This document shows positions 9,444 through 18,812 of a DNA stretch of 64,000 nt, in pieces (position 1 is the stretch's first letter; each line of letters begins with the position of its first letter). Source of the stretch: Oscillatoriales cyanobacterium (GTDB lineage Bacteria > Cyanobacteriota > Cyanobacteriia > Cyanobacteriales > Laspinemataceae). The stretch covers positions 62,001 to 126,000 of the forward strand of contig JAABRM010000005.1 of assembly GCA_011390955.1 (NCBI GenBank), given 5' to 3'. The notes under the pieces were generated by a model that was not told the origin of the DNA, did no database searches, and saw only the letters and a list, made by a program, of their open reading frames with translations. The position numbers were made by a program, and so were the translations under genes.

Positions 9444-10873
9444 CACTGCATCTCGGCTTCAGATTTTGTTACAGGGGACAAGTTCGGGCAGAACAATTCT
9501 GGCTTGCGTAACTCGTTGAAAGTAATCGCCACAAACATCAGGGTACGACTGCAAGTAATAGCCGTAAACATACTTACCAGCACCCCGATCGCGAGAGTCA
9601 ACGCAAAACCTTTCACCAAACCTGCCCCTAACCAAAATAGTGCCCCGCAGGCAATCAGGGTGGTGACATTGCTATCCAAAATACTAGAAAAGGCACGATA
9701 GAATCCAGACTCTACCGACCGATACAAGCTTTTGCCCGCTCGCAATTCTTCTCTAGTCCGCTCAAAAATGAGCACGTTGGCATCCACTGCCATGCCAATA
9801 CTGAGGATAAATCCCGCAATTCCCGGTAAGGTCAGGGTGACTTCGAGTAAGGCAAAACTGGCTAAAGTCAGCAAAGCATAAAGCACCAAAGCCACATTAG
9901 CAATCAACCCGGGCAGGCGGTAATAAACCACCATGAAAACTAAGACCAAGAACAAACCGACCAAGCCAGCATAAATACTGCTTTGGACGCTATCTCGACC
10001 CAGGGTTGCGCCGACGGTGCGGTTTTCCACGATTTCCACCGGCACGGGTAAAGCCCCACCGCGCAACTGCACCGCTAGGTCATTGGCGGTTTCCACGGTA
10101 AAACTACCGCTAATTTCCGCTGCCCCCCCGGAAATCCCGGTTGCGGCGTACTGGGCATCAACCACGGGGGCACTCAGGAGGCGATCGTCTAGGAAAATGC
10201 CCAGGCGCCTACCTGTTCCCGCGATATTTTTGGTCAGTTCCGCAAACAGCTTGCCACCTTCAGCATCAAACCGAATGCCAACCCCCCAACTACCCGCTTG
10301 ATTCGTGGGTTGTGGATCGGCATTTTTCAGGTTTTTCCCGGTTAGACCTGTGCGTTGAAACAGTTGATCGATTAACCGATCGACCTCCGCTTGCTTTTCT
10401 TTAACTTTTGCTTCTAAGAGTTGCTTTTCCTCCTCCGAAGCATTCTGACTCCCTACAATCTGTTCTATCGACAATTGCTGTAACTCTTGCTGTCTGACCT
10501 CAAGTTGAGCATTCACTTCAGGATTGCGAATTTCCTCCCGAAAGTCTAGCTGGGCAGTACCACCGAGTACCCGTTCCGCTTGGGCTGGATCGCTGACTCC
10601 AGGCAACTGCACCAAGATTTGATCGGTGCCAATGGTTTGCACGAGAGGTTCGGACACTCCCAAAGCATCCACCCGGTTTCTGACCACACTGAGAACCGCT
10701 TCGGTTTCTCTGGCGGTAATTTCGGGGATATCTTCGGAGGGTTGCAACTGGATAGTTAGCTGGGCACCCCCTTGGAGATCCAATCCCAAGCGGATGGGAT
10801 CTTGTACCAGCACCGTCACAGCAGCGATCGCCAAAACCAAAATTAACAGTAATAAAGAACGCTGTTTTTGCAT
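9443..10873 (-). CDS. secD: protein translocase subunit SecD
   Basis: 476 aa. N-terminal TM, then [11 protein letters not shown] at the start of the first periplasmic domain, a coiled, Gln/Glu-rich insert (about 120-170), and the six-TM core with [17 protein letters not shown]. SecD with SecF forms the accessory translocon motor acting on the periplasmic and lumenal side. It follows pdhB by 27 nt and overlaps secF, so pdhB-secD-secF reads as one transcription unit. Confidence 0.97.
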   Translation of the reverse strand: MQKQRSLLLLILVLAIAAVTVLVQDPIRLGLDLQGGAQLTIQLQPSEDIPEITARETEAVLSVVRNRVDALGVSEPLVQTIGTDQILVQLPGVSDPAQAERVLGGTAQLDFREEIRNPEVNAQLEVRQQELQQLSIEQIVGSQNASEEEKQLLEAKVKEKQAEVDRLIDQLFQRTGLTGKNLKNADPQPTNQAGSWGVGIRFDAEGGKLFAELTKNIAGTGRRLGIFLDDRLLSAPVVDAQYAATGISGGAAEISGSFTVETANDLAVQLRGGALPVPVEIVENRTVGATLGRDSVQSSIYAGLVGLFLVLVFMVVYYRLPGLIANVALVLYALLTLASFALLEVTLTLPGIAGFILSIGMAVDANVLIFERTREELRAGKSLYRSVESGFYRAFSSILDSNVTTLIACGALFWLGAGLVKGFALTLAIGVLVSMFTAITCSRTLMFVAITFNELRKPELFCPNLSPVTKSEAEMQ

Positions 10874-10900
10874 AGTTTTACCTGCATTGTTTTACCCGGA

Positions 10901-11884
10901 TTAAACCTGCAAACCAACCATGTTTCTAACAGCTTCAATAATTTGCGGGGGTTGGACGATGGTCAGTCTTTCCAGAGTGCCATTATAAGGAGTCGGCACG
11001 TCCACAGAGGACAACCGCACCACTGGGGCATCTAACTCATCAAAAAAGCGATCGTTAATGGATGCAATTAATTCCGCCGCAATGCCTCCAGTTTTCATGC
11101 ACTCTTCCACAATAATCACCCGATGGGTTTTGCAGATCGAGTTGCCAATGGTTTCCATGTCCAAAGGCTTCAAAGAAATTAGATCGATAACTTCCGGTTG
11201 TATTCCCTCTTTAATCAGAGTCGGCACCGCTTGCATGACATGATGACGCATCCGAGAGTAGGTCAAAATTGTCACATCGGAGCCTTTGTGAACGATTTCT
11301 GCTTTATCCAGAGGTAGGAGATATTCTTCCGAGGGCAGCTTTTCTTTTAGGTTGTAAAGCAGCACGTGCTCAAAGAATAGGACGGGGTTATCATCCCGGA
11401 TGGCACTTTTCAGTAAACCTTTGCCGTTGTACGGGGTCGAACAAGCAACAATTTTTAGACCGGGCACTGCTTGGAAATACGCCTCCAGACGTTGGGAATG
11501 TTCTGCCCCCAACTGTCTGCCGACCCCACCGGGGCCACGAATCACCATCGGAATTTTATAGTTTCCACCGGAAGTGTAGCGCAACATCCCCGCGTTGTTG
11601 GCAATTTGGTTAAACGCCAACAGTAAAAAGCCCATGTTCATGCCTTCTACGATGGGACGCAACCCTGTGAGGGCGGATCCTACTGCCATTCCCGTAAAAC
11701 TATTTTCCGCGATCGGCGTATCCAGGACTCGCAGATCGCCATATTTTTTGTAGAGGTCTTTCGTTACTTTATAGGAGCCACCGTAGTGACCCACATCTTC
11801 ACCGAGAACATACACTGAGGGGTCACGAGCCATCTCTTCATCAATAGCTTCCCGAAGTGCGTTAAAAAAGAGCGTTTCTGCCAT
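10901..11884 (-). CDS. pdhB: pyruvate dehydrogenase E1 component, beta subunit
   Basis: 327 aa from the ATG of [13 protein letters not shown], the standard start; a TTG two codons upstream is ignored. E1 alpha-beta decarboxylates pyruvate with thiamine diphosphate and passes the acetyl group to E2. Seen: [16 protein letters not shown] near the N-terminus (TPP-site Glu), [16 protein letters not shown], and the C-terminal transketolase domain with [12 protein letters not shown]. Because the E1 alpha gene is not adjacent, this is the split arrangement common in cyanobacteria. It heads the pdhB-secD-secF unit. Confidence 0.96.
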   Translation of the reverse strand: MAETLFFNALREAIDEEMARDPSVYVLGEDVGHYGGSYKVTKDLYKKYGDLRVLDTPIAENSFTGMAVGSALTGLRPIVEGMNMGFLLLAFNQIANNAGMLRYTSGGNYKIPMVIRGPGGVGRQLGAEHSQRLEAYFQAVPGLKIVACSTPYNGKGLLKSAIRDDNPVLFFEHVLLYNLKEKLPSEEYLLPLDKAEIVHKGSDVTILTYSRMRHHVMQAVPTLIKEGIQPEVIDLISLKPLDMETIGNSICKTHRVIIVEECMKTGGIAAELIASINDRFFDELDAPVVRLSSVDVPTPYNGTLERLTIVQPPQIIEAVRNMVGLQV

Positions 11885-11964
11885 TGTCAAAGCTTATATG
11901 GGTCAAACAACAATATTACCCTGAGATAATTCAGATTTGGGAGGGAAGTAGAAATTATTTTTAA

Positions 11965-12090
11965 CTTATTTGTTATTTGTTATTGGTTGTTTGTTGCTTG
12001 TTGCTTGTTGTTGGTTGGGGTGTGGGGTAAAATAATTATCAACTATCAATTATCAATTATCAATTATCAATTATCAATTATCAATTATTC
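11965..12090. repeat. two STRR tracts
   Basis: TTGTTRTTKG-type heptamers (about 11967-12020) are followed by ATCAATT-type heptamers (about six copies, 12040-12087). Confidence 0.85.
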
Positions 12091-12105
12091 CCTACACCCC
12101 AAATA

Positions 12106-12137
12106 ACAAGGGGATTGACTGACGCCAATCCCCTTGT
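12106..12137. terminator. 12-bp perfect hairpin, probable terminator of the 51-aa gene
   Basis: ACAAGGGGATTG (12106-12117) pairs perfectly with CAATCCCCTTGT (12126-12137) over an 8-nt loop. It lies about 115 nt downstream of the minus-strand 51-aa gene and upstream of pdhB. It lacks a strong T tract on the minus strand, so termination is inferred from the stem alone. Confidence 0.55.
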
Positions 12138-12250
12138 AAAGCGATTATGTGAAAATTCTGATTAGTCAAATTTCACTTTGGTGAAAGGAACTTCAACTAT
12201 TTTTAACTTGATACTAAATAGCTGTTAACTTTTAGCTGTTAGATTACAGC

Positions 12251-12406
12251 TTAGTTGAAGTAGCTGGCCTCGGCTTCCAATAGACGAATTAATTGTTGAT
12301 CGCCTTTGCTCCGGGCAATTTCTAGCCGGTGCTGTAAGTTTTTTTGGATGTTCTCACGATGCACGGCGGCGGTTTGTTTGACAATTTTGTGACGTTCTTG
12401 GTTCAT
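12251..12406 (-). CDS. 51-aa small protein, PirA-like candidate
   Basis: A short gene reading MNQERHKIVKQ at the start and LLEAEASYFN at the end. The centre has HRENIQKNLQHRLEIARSKGD, a highly charged, helical pattern. Length and this pattern match what I recall of the cyanobacterial PirA family (Synechocystis Ssr0692, 51 aa), small proteins that bind PII and tune arginine synthesis; that assignment is from memory and needs a profile search. It has its own intergenic region with about 150 bp upstream and a hairpin downstream. No canonical NtcA box (GTA-N8-TAC) was found upstream. Shine-Dalgarno is weak (AAAG). Confidence 0.6.
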   Translation of the reverse strand: MNQERHKIVKQTAAVHRENIQKNLQHRLEIARSKGDQQLIRLLEAEASYFN

Positions 12407-12563
12407 GGTGGACTTTTTTTTTACTAAATTTCAAGTATCTCTTACATTTCTCTAAGATAGCACTATTGTCGGCAAAGTGTAGCAAAATTTACTAAACTTT
12501 AAATAAATCTGTCGGGTGGGCAAAATTTTGCCCACCCCTATAAATTTATAAGATATTGCCAAT

Positions 12564-13343
12564 ATGCAACATTTATCTTTGGTGACGCTTTTAACGGATT
12601 TTGGCCAGAGTGATGTTTATGTTGGGGTGATGAAGGGGGCGATCGCGCAAATTAATCCCCATATTCAGGTGATTGACCTAACTCACGATATTCCTCCGCA
12701 AGATGTGGCAGCGGGTCGGTTTTGTCTGATGAGTGCTTATCCTTATTTTCCCCAGGGTACGGTGCATATAGCAGTGGTGGATCCTGGGGTGGGCAGTCGG
12801 CGACGGGCGATCGCGCTTCAATTAGATCGTGGCTTTCTGGTGGGGCCTGATAATGGATTATTCAGTGGGCTGACTATTTCGACGGTTTTAGCGGCAGTGG
12901 AGTTGACAAACCGAGAATATTGGCGGACTGCCGAACCGAGTGCGACGTTTCACGGTCGAGATATTTTTGCCCCAGTGGGCGCACATTTAGCTTCTGGGGT
13001 GCCGATCGCCCACCTAGGAACAACCATCGATCCATCAACTCTGGTGCAATTAGCGATCGCCCCTTATACTCAGACCCGTGAGGGAATCATCGGTTGTATT
13101 CAATATTGCGATCGCTTTGGCAACCTAGTCACCAATATTCCCAGTGATTTGATCCCAGGGAAAAATTTTGCGGTGGCGATCGATGGTTTCACTATTCCAT
13201 CCGGTGATACTTATAGTGATGTTTCTCCGGGAAGCGCGATCGCCTTGGTGGGCAGTCATGGGTGGGTAGAAATTGCCGTCAACGGTGGCAATGCGGCAGC
13301 TAAATTTAACTCAAATGTCGGCACAACCGTAAAAATGATTTAA
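12564..13343 (+). CDS. SAM hydroxide adenosyltransferase (DUF62 family)
   Basis: 259 aa. Members split S-adenosylmethionine into adenosine and methionine using an activated water. They share the fold of fluorinase and chlorinase. Seen: LLTDFGQSDVYVG at the N-terminus, the catalytic-type Asp and Arg in VVDPGVGSRRR, LVGPDNGLF, and the His in TFHGRDIFAP. The C-terminal beta-barrel domain includes DRFGNLVTNIP. The halogenase-specific loop is not apparent, so the hydrolase function is preferred. Stands alone; the stop is followed at once by the largest STRR array. Confidence 0.92.
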   Translation: MQHLSLVTLLTDFGQSDVYVGVMKGAIAQINPHIQVIDLTHDIPPQDVAAGRFCLMSAYPYFPQGTVHIAVVDPGVGSRRRAIALQLDRGFLVGPDNGLFSGLTISTVLAAVELTNREYWRTAEPSATFHGRDIFAPVGAHLASGVPIAHLGTTIDPSTLVQLAIAPYTQTREGIIGCIQYCDRFGNLVTNIPSDLIPGKNFAVAIDGFTIPSGDTYSDVSPGSAIALVGSHGWVEIAVNGGNAAAKFNSNVGTTVKMI

Positions 13344-13345
13344 TT

Positions 13346-13717
13346 TTGTTGTTTGTTGTTTGTTGTTTGTTGTTTGTTGTTTGTTGTTTGTTGTTTGTTG
13401 TTTGTTGTTTGTTGTTTGTTGTTTGTTGTTTGTTGTTTGTTGTTTGTTGTTTGTTGTTTGTTGTTTGTTGTTTGTTGTTTGTTGTTTGTTGTTTGTTGTT
13501 TGTTGTTTGTTGTTTGTTATTTGTTGTTTGTTGTTTGTTATTTGTTATTTGTTGTTTGTTATTTGTTGTTTGTTATTAACTTATAATCACCAACAACCAA
13601 AAACCAAAGAATCCCTACCCAACAACCAAAAACCAAAGAATCCCTACCCAACAACCAAAAACTAACAACTAACAACTAACAACCAACAACCAACAACCAA
13701 AAACCAACAACCAAAAA
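13346..13717. repeat. long STRR array (TTGTTTG)n plus a 29-bp duplicated unit
   Basis: TTGTTTG is repeated about 24 times without interruption and then about eight more times with TTATTTG variants, up to about 13575. After a short unique stretch, a unit of about 29 bp beginning AACAACC and containing AGAATCCCTACCC occurs twice in tandem (about 13590-13650), then AACAACC/AACTAAC heptamers run to the stop of the next gene. The heptamer has no stop codon in any forward frame, so long artefactual Leu-Phe-Val-Val-Cys-Cys ORFs appear in all three. Confidence 0.97.
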
Positions 13718-14359
13718 CTAAATTTGATAATTTTCAAACCAAGTCACATAATCATCAATTAATTCATAGTTTTCTGTAGTTGGTTCAGCCTCCTCTAGTT
13801 GGGATAAGGGAAGGGTGAATTTTTGGCGATCGCTCAAACGTTCCACTTGTGCGATGATCCCTGCCGATTCAGAAACTTCTTTAACTAGACTGATGAGTTT
13901 AAATTGATCCATATAGGAAGGCTGATTTTTTCGCTGTTTTTCATGCTGTTTTTGCGTCCCAGGGCCAAAAACATAATATTCCTCCCATTCAAATTCTTGA
14001 TTTCCTGTCAGAATACAAGGTCTTTGAATAGCTTTATTTAAATACGCTAAATATTTTTGCAAATTTGGCCAATTTACTTGAATTCTTTTAGTGCCGAGAA
14101 TAGAAATAATTTTAGGTTCAAACTCTTCAGTATTCAGGTCTTCATACTCGTATTCTTCTTCATCCCAGTCTTCGTCTGCGGCTAGAGCAAGCTGAAAATG
14201 TTCAAGTTTATCGAGGAAATGCTGCAATTCTTGTTTCATCATATCCGGCGAGATTCTCTCAGCAATTCGACCGCCAAAGATCCCCTCATCAAGTTGAATT
14301 AAACAGGGGAGGTCAGGTTGAGAGAGATTTTTTTGATCTGGTTGATTAGATTTGGACAT
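13718..14359 (-). CDS. hypothetical acidic protein
   Basis: 213 aa, no recognised domain. A strongly acidic patch (DEDWDEEEYEYEDLNTEEFE, about 62-81) sits before a more ordered segment with IISILGTKRIQVNW. The middle contains NQEFEWEEYYVFGPG and the C-terminus is acidic. No signal peptide or TM. The stop codon lies at the edge of the STRR array. Opposite orientation to both flanking genes. It may belong to a cyanobacteria-limited family, but I cannot assign a role. Confidence 0.7.
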   Translation of the reverse strand: MSKSNQPDQKNLSQPDLPCLIQLDEGIFGGRIAERISPDMMKQELQHFLDKLEHFQLALAADEDWDEEEYEYEDLNTEEFEPKIISILGTKRIQVNWPNLQKYLAYLNKAIQRPCILTGNQEFEWEEYYVFGPGTQKQHEKQRKNQPSYMDQFKLISLVKEVSESAGIIAQVERLSDRQKFTLPLSQLEEAEPTTENYELIDDYVTWFENYQI

Positions 14360-14444
14360 CGATCATTCCTCGGTGCTGACTGTGATAAGACATAAGTGGG
14401 ATCGGGTTCTCAGGATCCTTGTAGTTAAGAGATGAGATAGAACT

Positions 14445-15110
14445 ATGACGAACTATGACAAGTTCCAGGCTGAACCTGAAATTTACCAAGGACAGTTTGG
14501 TGAATTTACGATTACACCCAGCGATCGCCTGGGAGTGAAAATCTACCGCAGTGGCTTGATGGTGGCAGCAGTTTGTTTTGCCATCTGTACCACTTTGGTG
14601 GTATGGCCAAACACCACAGAGGGATTCACGCCCCTCCTACTTCCCCTTTATGCTTGTTTTTGCCTAGGCTTAGGCGTGAGTTTGGTGATGATTCATATCT
14701 ACCTTGCCATCCTACACCGTCTATTGCAACTATTTTGGTTGATTGGTACAGGAGCAGCATTGTGGATCTCCTTGACCAGCAGCGACCCCTTGGCGATTGC
14801 CGTGTACAACGACCCGATCGCATTATTCGGCATTGGATTTACCTTTGCCGGTTTAACCGGGATCTATTTTAAGGAAGCGTTTTGCTTTAATCGCTTAGAA
14901 ACCAAAATATTAACCCCTTTAGTCCCCGTCTTAATCTTGGGACACTTGTTTGATTTGCTATCCCCTTATGCGGAAAAACTCATGCTGGTCATTTGGGCGA
15001 TGCTGTTTCTGGTTTTTGCTTTCCGCAAAGTATTTCAAGCCATTCCCGATGACATTGGAGATAAAAGTGTCTTTGCCTATTTGAAACAGAAGCGTTCGGC
15101 CCAAGCTTAA
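14445..15110 (+). CDS. DUF2301 family integral membrane protein
   Basis: 221 aa. The N-terminus YQGQFGEFTITPSDRLGVKIYRSG leads into about six TM segments (for example LMVAAVCFAICTTLVVW and AIALFGIGF-like stretches). The GLTGIYFKEAFCFNR loop is the family's most conserved part. The pattern matches the DUF2301 membrane proteins of cyanobacteria and plastid-bearing organisms. Function unknown. The ATG start is chosen; a second ATG 10 nt later is out of frame. It diverges from the acidic hypothetical gene. Confidence 0.8.
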   Translation: MTNYDKFQAEPEIYQGQFGEFTITPSDRLGVKIYRSGLMVAAVCFAICTTLVVWPNTTEGFTPLLLPLYACFCLGLGVSLVMIHIYLAILHRLLQLFWLIGTGAALWISLTSSDPLAIAVYNDPIALFGIGFTFAGLTGIYFKEAFCFNRLETKILTPLVPVLILGHLFDLLSPYAEKLMLVIWAMLFLVFAFRKVFQAIPDDIGDKSVFAYLKQKRSAQA

Positions 15111-15158
15111 GGGTTGCCTTGCCTCAGTCAGTGGGGACCGCCGTCGGCCCGCCGTCGG

Positions 15159-15345
15159 CAGAGGAGCAGAGGAGCAGAGGAGCAGAGGGGAGAGTGAATA
15201 ATTGATAATTGATAATTGATAATTGATAATTGATAATTGATAATTGTCAATTGTTAATTGTTTTCCCCTGCACCTCTGCACCTCTGCACCTCTGCTCCTC
15301 CGCTCCGAAAGCCCCTCCGCCCCCCCGCACTCCCACCGTCCGTTG
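15159..15345. repeat. purine-rich and AATTGAT tandem repeats
   Basis: GAGGAGCAGA repeats (15159-15190), then ATAATTG heptamers (15197-15262), then the complementary CACCTCTGC repeats (15268-15305). The outer purine and pyrimidine tracts are inverted relative to each other and could pair. Confidence 0.8.
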
Positions 15346-15396
15346 GTTGATTGCTTGAAAATAACGTTTTTTTCGCTTAAAATTAATGTTGAATTA

Positions 15397-15521
15397 AGTA
15401 GGTGGGCAGAAATAAATGCACCAGAGACCATATCACAAGAAAAACTGTCATTCCCGCGAAGGCGGGAATCCACAGTCTATCGGCGGGGAACGAAAAGTGC
15501 AATTAATTATGTTCACCTACT
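15397..15521 (-). mobile_element. MITE-like element, copy A (125 bp)
   Basis: Bounded by AGTAGGTG and its complement CACCTACT, each next to TA, as expected for a TA target duplication. It contains the palindrome ATTCCCGC-GAAG-GCGGGAAT. This copy is inverted relative to copies at 32330, 43334, 53070 and 56528. It ends 20 bp before the next gene, so it probably forms part of that gene's leader. Confidence 0.85.
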
Positions 15522-15541
15522 TAAATTAATTTTCGGGAATT

Positions 15542-16198
15542 ATGTCAAATTTATCTGGAAATGAGCCTCTAGAAACGTTATTAAATCAGTCGGAAACCAG
15601 TCATGCTGAAGCGGAAATCGTCAAGCCGCGATCGCTCATAGAAAAAACTTTAAAAATTTATACCGTAAAAATTGCCAATTTTCTGGCAAAATATGACTGG
15701 ATTACACCCAATCGGATTTCTATCCTTTCTGCCTTACTGGGCGGCCCCTTAGCCTGCTGGTTAATTCTAGAAAATTATTATTTAATCGCCGTTGCGGTGA
15801 TTATTATTAGTGGAATTTTGGATGATTTAGATGGAGACTTAGCTAGAGCAAAGGGTGTCGCATCTAAAGAAGGGGCAATTTTAGATAGTGTACTAGATAG
15901 ATACGTTGATTTTTTTATCATCACCGCCCTAATTTTGCTCGACCCTAGTCAACATTTAATTCCCGGTTTATTGGCCATGTTTGGCGGGATGATGGTTCCC
16001 TATATTCGCGCTAGAAGTGAAGCGGAAGGAAAAAGCGTAGTAGCAGCGGCAATTGGCAATCGTACCGCCCGATTTATTTTGATTATTTTGGGAATTTCAA
16101 CTCAACAGTTTTTCCCATTACTAATTCTTTTAGCCGTAACTGCTAATATTGCCGCATTCCAGAGATTATTTTTTGCCTTAAAACCTTCTATTTATTAG
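15542..16198 (+). CDS. CDP-alcohol phosphatidyltransferase family protein
   Basis: 218 aa. The diagnostic CDP-alcohol phosphotransferase motif DG-x2-AR-x8-G-x3-D-x3-D is present as DGDLARAKG followed by GAILDSVLDR (residues about 98-122). Several TM helices surround it. Such enzymes join a CDP-activated lipid to an alcohol such as glycerol phosphate or inositol phosphate, in the membrane. The exact product, phosphatidylglycerophosphate or another, cannot be told from sequence. The N-terminal 40 residues are polar and variable. Copy A of the MITE sits just upstream. Confidence 0.88.
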   Translation: MSNLSGNEPLETLLNQSETSHAEAEIVKPRSLIEKTLKIYTVKIANFLAKYDWITPNRISILSALLGGPLACWLILENYYLIAVAVIIISGILDDLDGDLARAKGVASKEGAILDSVLDRYVDFFIITALILLDPSQHLIPGLLAMFGGMMVPYIRARSEAEGKSVVAAAIGNRTARFILIILGISTQQFFPLLILLAVTANIAAFQRLFFALKPSIY

Positions 16199-16357
16199 TT
16201 ATTTGTTCTTGGTTGTTAGTTGTTAGTTGCTAGTTGTTCGTTGTTAGTTGGGTAGGGATTCTTTGTTCGTTGTTTGTGATTAGAAGTGAATAACAAATAA
16301 CGAATAACCAACAACGAACAACCAAGAACAAATAACTAATAACTAATAACTAACAAA
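16195..16357. repeat. inverted STRR tracts around a GGGTAGGGATTCTTTG motif
   Basis: TAGTTGT-type heptamers on the left and the complementary AACAAAT/AACTAAT heptamers on the right are inverted relative to each other. Between two converging genes they could fold into a long imperfect hairpin. The motif GGGTAGGGATTCTTTG at about 16250-16265 is shared with the arrays near 133 and 13600. Confidence 0.8.
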
Positions 16358-16358
16358 A

Positions 16359-18503
16359 TTACTCTGATTTTTCCGATTCTGATAACGGAGGCAATCGCCA
16401 AATTTTAAGAGTTTTATCTGGACTGCCAGTGACAATTCTTTGATACTGGGGACTCAGGGCAAACACACTAATATATTGCTCGTGTCCCAATAACACTTTT
16501 TCCAGTTTGCCGGTATTTAAATTCCAAATATTGAGGTTTTTGCCACTGGTTGCTAATAGCTGACCATCAGGTGCGATCGCCACGGAACGAACCCAACTAT
16601 TATCCCCAGTTAACTGATATTTTTGTTGACCTGTTTTCAGATCCCAAACAATCACCGTATTATCACGACTGCCACTGGCAAGCAACTGACCATCTGGACT
16701 AAATGCCACGGATAAAACTGCATTTCCATGACCTTGTAGCCTCTGTACTCTTGTCCCGTTCGTCGCATCCCAAATTTGAATTGTTCTGTCAGAACTGCCA
16801 CTAGCAATTAATCGACCATTCGGACTCCAGGCGATCGCATTCACCGCATCTTGATGCCCGGAAATAGTCCGCAAACGCACCCCATTGCTTAAATTCCAAA
16901 ATCTAACCGTTTTGTCCGCCGAACCACTAGCCAAAAGCTGACCATTGGGACTAATGGCTAAAGCATTAACCGGGCCGGAATGAGCGGGGATCGACTGAAA
17001 TAGTTCCCCGGTTTGAAAATTCAAAATGCGGATCGTCGTATCTTCGCTACCACTGGCTAAAATCTGAGCATTAGGGCTAATTGCTAAAGCATTAACCCAG
17101 GATTTATGGGCATCTAATTCTCTGACCTGCACTCCAGTCTGAAGATTCCAAATGCGGATTTTCCCATAACTACCACTAGCAAACATAGGAATTCTCGACT
17201 CTGGCCCCATCGCCACAGACTGAATTTGTCCCACACCAGTCAAGCTCTTTTGTAAAAAAACACTACTCGGTAAACGCGCAATCAAAGAGATGGGATTGGA
17301 AGGGAAAAAACCATAGCGCCAATACCCATAAACCTGGGATCCCAATAGACTCAAGATCAAAAATGTAAATATCATTCCCCAAGGGATTTGCTTCGGGGGT
17401 TGATATGGCGTATATGGTTGAATCCGAGAAGGTTGTTTGATCTTGGAGGACGAAGTACGAGACCCCACAGAAGAAGCTGATTTTAGCGTATTTCTGGTAT
17501 GGCTCATCTTCGTCGGATTTTTCCCCGTATTCCGATTAAATGCTCCCGTGTTCTTTTGACTGACTAACGATTTTTCCGAAGCATCGGCTTCATTAGTAGA
17601 TCCAGCTTGTTGCAGTTCCTCCAAACAACGGACGATCGCCTGAGCATTTTGAGGCCGTTTTCCCGGAAAACTGGCCATCAAATAATCAATCACATCAGCA
17701 AATCCATCAGAAATATGAGGGGCACTTTTGCGCCAAACTAACTTGCCCGTGCGAGGATGTTCAGAAAAAGATGTGGGGGATTTCCCCGTAATTAAAAAGA
17801 CAAAAGTCCGACCCAGAGAATAAAAATCCGATTGCGGCACCGCTTTACCATTCGCTTGTTCCGGTGCGGTATATCCCGGTGAAACAATCCCGGTAATATT
17901 TTGCCCCTGTCCCACTTTGGCAAAATAGGTGTTGGTGACTTCTCTCGCTGCGCCAAAGTCAATCAGCACCAGTTGCCCATTGCGCTTGATCATAATGTTC
18001 AAGGGCTTGATATCTCGATGGAAAAATTGCTCCTGGTGAACGACACTTAAAATTTCCGAAAGTTGCTTTAACCAATCGATCGCTAACTCCTCGGTGATGG
18101 GTTTATTGCGCCGCTTTTTCATCCACTCCCGCAGGTTCAATCCGTTGATTTTCTCCATCACGATCGCGTGTAATGGATCTTGCCCATCTGGGAGGGGAAT
18201 CTCAAAATATCCATCGGGCTGAACTTTGGGAACGCCGGGACAGTCCAGCCGCATCATCACATCGGCTTCTTGCTTAAACAGTTTGACTGCTTTTTCGTGA
18301 TTTTGCAGCAAAACTTTGAGGACTCTGGGTATCCCCCGATCGTCTACTTCATAAGTTTTACCAAAACCACCACTGCCGATCTCTCTAGAAATTCGATAGC
18401 GACCTTGGATCAGCACCTCCGTACCACAGTGGACACAGTGGCTCTGGTTTTGGTTAGCCGGATCATCGGGCAGGGGGCACTTGGGATTAACGCAATAACT
18501 CAC
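16359..18503 (-). CDS. Ser/Thr protein kinase with 4-Cys motif and WD40 repeats
   Basis: About 714 aa. Starts with the 4-Cys zinc-ribbon-like motif (Cys 4, 9, 23, 26), then a eukaryotic-type kinase (about 33-295): Gly loop GSGGFGKTY, VLKVL lysine, FHRDIKPLNIM, DFGAAREV and GYTAPEQ. A Ser/Thr-rich linker leads to one TM (IPWGMIFTFLILSLLG, about 372) and six to seven WD40 repeats. The kinase should be cytosolic and the WD40 propeller outside. The GTG start gives MSYCVNPKC, matching the sister kinase at 58353; a TTG two codons upstream is less likely. All catalytic residues look intact. Confidence 0.95.
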   Translation of the reverse strand: MSYCVNPKCPLPDDPANQNQSHCVHCGTEVLIQGRYRISREIGSGGFGKTYEVDDRGIPRVLKVLLQNHEKAVKLFKQEADVMMRLDCPGVPKVQPDGYFEIPLPDGQDPLHAIVMEKINGLNLREWMKKRRNKPITEELAIDWLKQLSEILSVVHQEQFFHRDIKPLNIMIKRNGQLVLIDFGAAREVTNTYFAKVGQGQNITGIVSPGYTAPEQANGKAVPQSDFYSLGRTFVFLITGKSPTSFSEHPRTGKLVWRKSAPHISDGFADVIDYLMASFPGKRPQNAQAIVRCLEELQQAGSTNEADASEKSLVSQKNTGAFNRNTGKNPTKMSHTRNTLKSASSVGSRTSSSKIKQPSRIQPYTPYQPPKQIPWGMIFTFLILSLLGSQVYGYWRYGFFPSNPISLIARLPSSVFLQKSLTGVGQIQSVAMGPESRIPMFASGSYGKIRIWNLQTGVQVRELDAHKSWVNALAISPNAQILASGSEDTTIRILNFQTGELFQSIPAHSGPVNALAISPNGQLLASGSADKTVRFWNLSNGVRLRTISGHQDAVNAIAWSPNGRLIASGSSDRTIQIWDATNGTRVQRLQGHGNAVLSVAFSPDGQLLASGSRDNTVIVWDLKTGQQKYQLTGDNSWVRSVAIAPDGQLLATSGKNLNIWNLNTGKLEKVLLGHEQYISVFALSPQYQRIVTGSPDKTLKIWRLPPLSESEKSE

Positions 18504-18589
18504 GATCAAGAACTCAACTACATTGCTGCGGTTCCATCAACACTATAACTTGTCAGCATCCGCTTTCGCTCTCAAGGGTGATTGCAATT

Positions 18590-18720
18590 TTACTTGTTAC
18601 TTGTTACTTGTTACTTGTTACTTGTTACTTGTTACTTGTTCTTCGTTGTTTGTTGTTTGTTGTTCGGTAATTAAATACCCGTTAACAAGTAACGAATAAC
18701 AAGTAACGAATAACGAAATA
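18590..18720. repeat. STRR tract (TTACTTG)n and inverted partner
   Basis: ACTTGTT heptamers (about seven copies) followed by TGTTTGT, then the complementary AACAAGTAACGAAT tract. It sits upstream of both the kinase and the arsenic genes. Confidence 0.85.
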
Positions 18721-18751
18721 AAATCAAAATTTCTAATTTGGGAAAGTTTAC

Positions 18752-18771
18752 ATATCAATTTTTTTTGATAT
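18752..18771 (+). promoter_or_regulatory. ArsR/SmtB-type operator upstream of arsB
   Basis: ATATCAA (18752-18758), six T residues, TTGATAT (18765-18771): a perfect 7-bp inverted repeat with N6 spacing. It matches the ATCAA-N6-TTGAT operator reported for Synechocystis ArsR and lies 41 nt upstream of the arsB ATG. An arsenite-responsive repressor is therefore expected to control arsB-arsC. No arsR gene is visible in the window. Confidence 0.8.
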
Positions 18772-18812
18772 GATATGGCCATCAGTGGATTCTCAACGGT
18801 AAAAAATTGAGT

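Noticed and set aside
13346..13665. Three overlapping ORFs of 77-101 codons rich in Leu-Phe-Val-Val-Cys-Cys
   Set aside because: They are translations of the TTGTTTG array in its three forward frames; no start signal or family.
13346..13717. CRISPR array
   Set aside because: The repeats are contiguous heptamers and a 29-bp duplication without unique spacers, and there are no cas genes.
15244..15564. ORFs of over 100 codons across 14958-15564 on both strands
   Set aside because: They run through tandem repeats and MITE copy A and overlap real genes.
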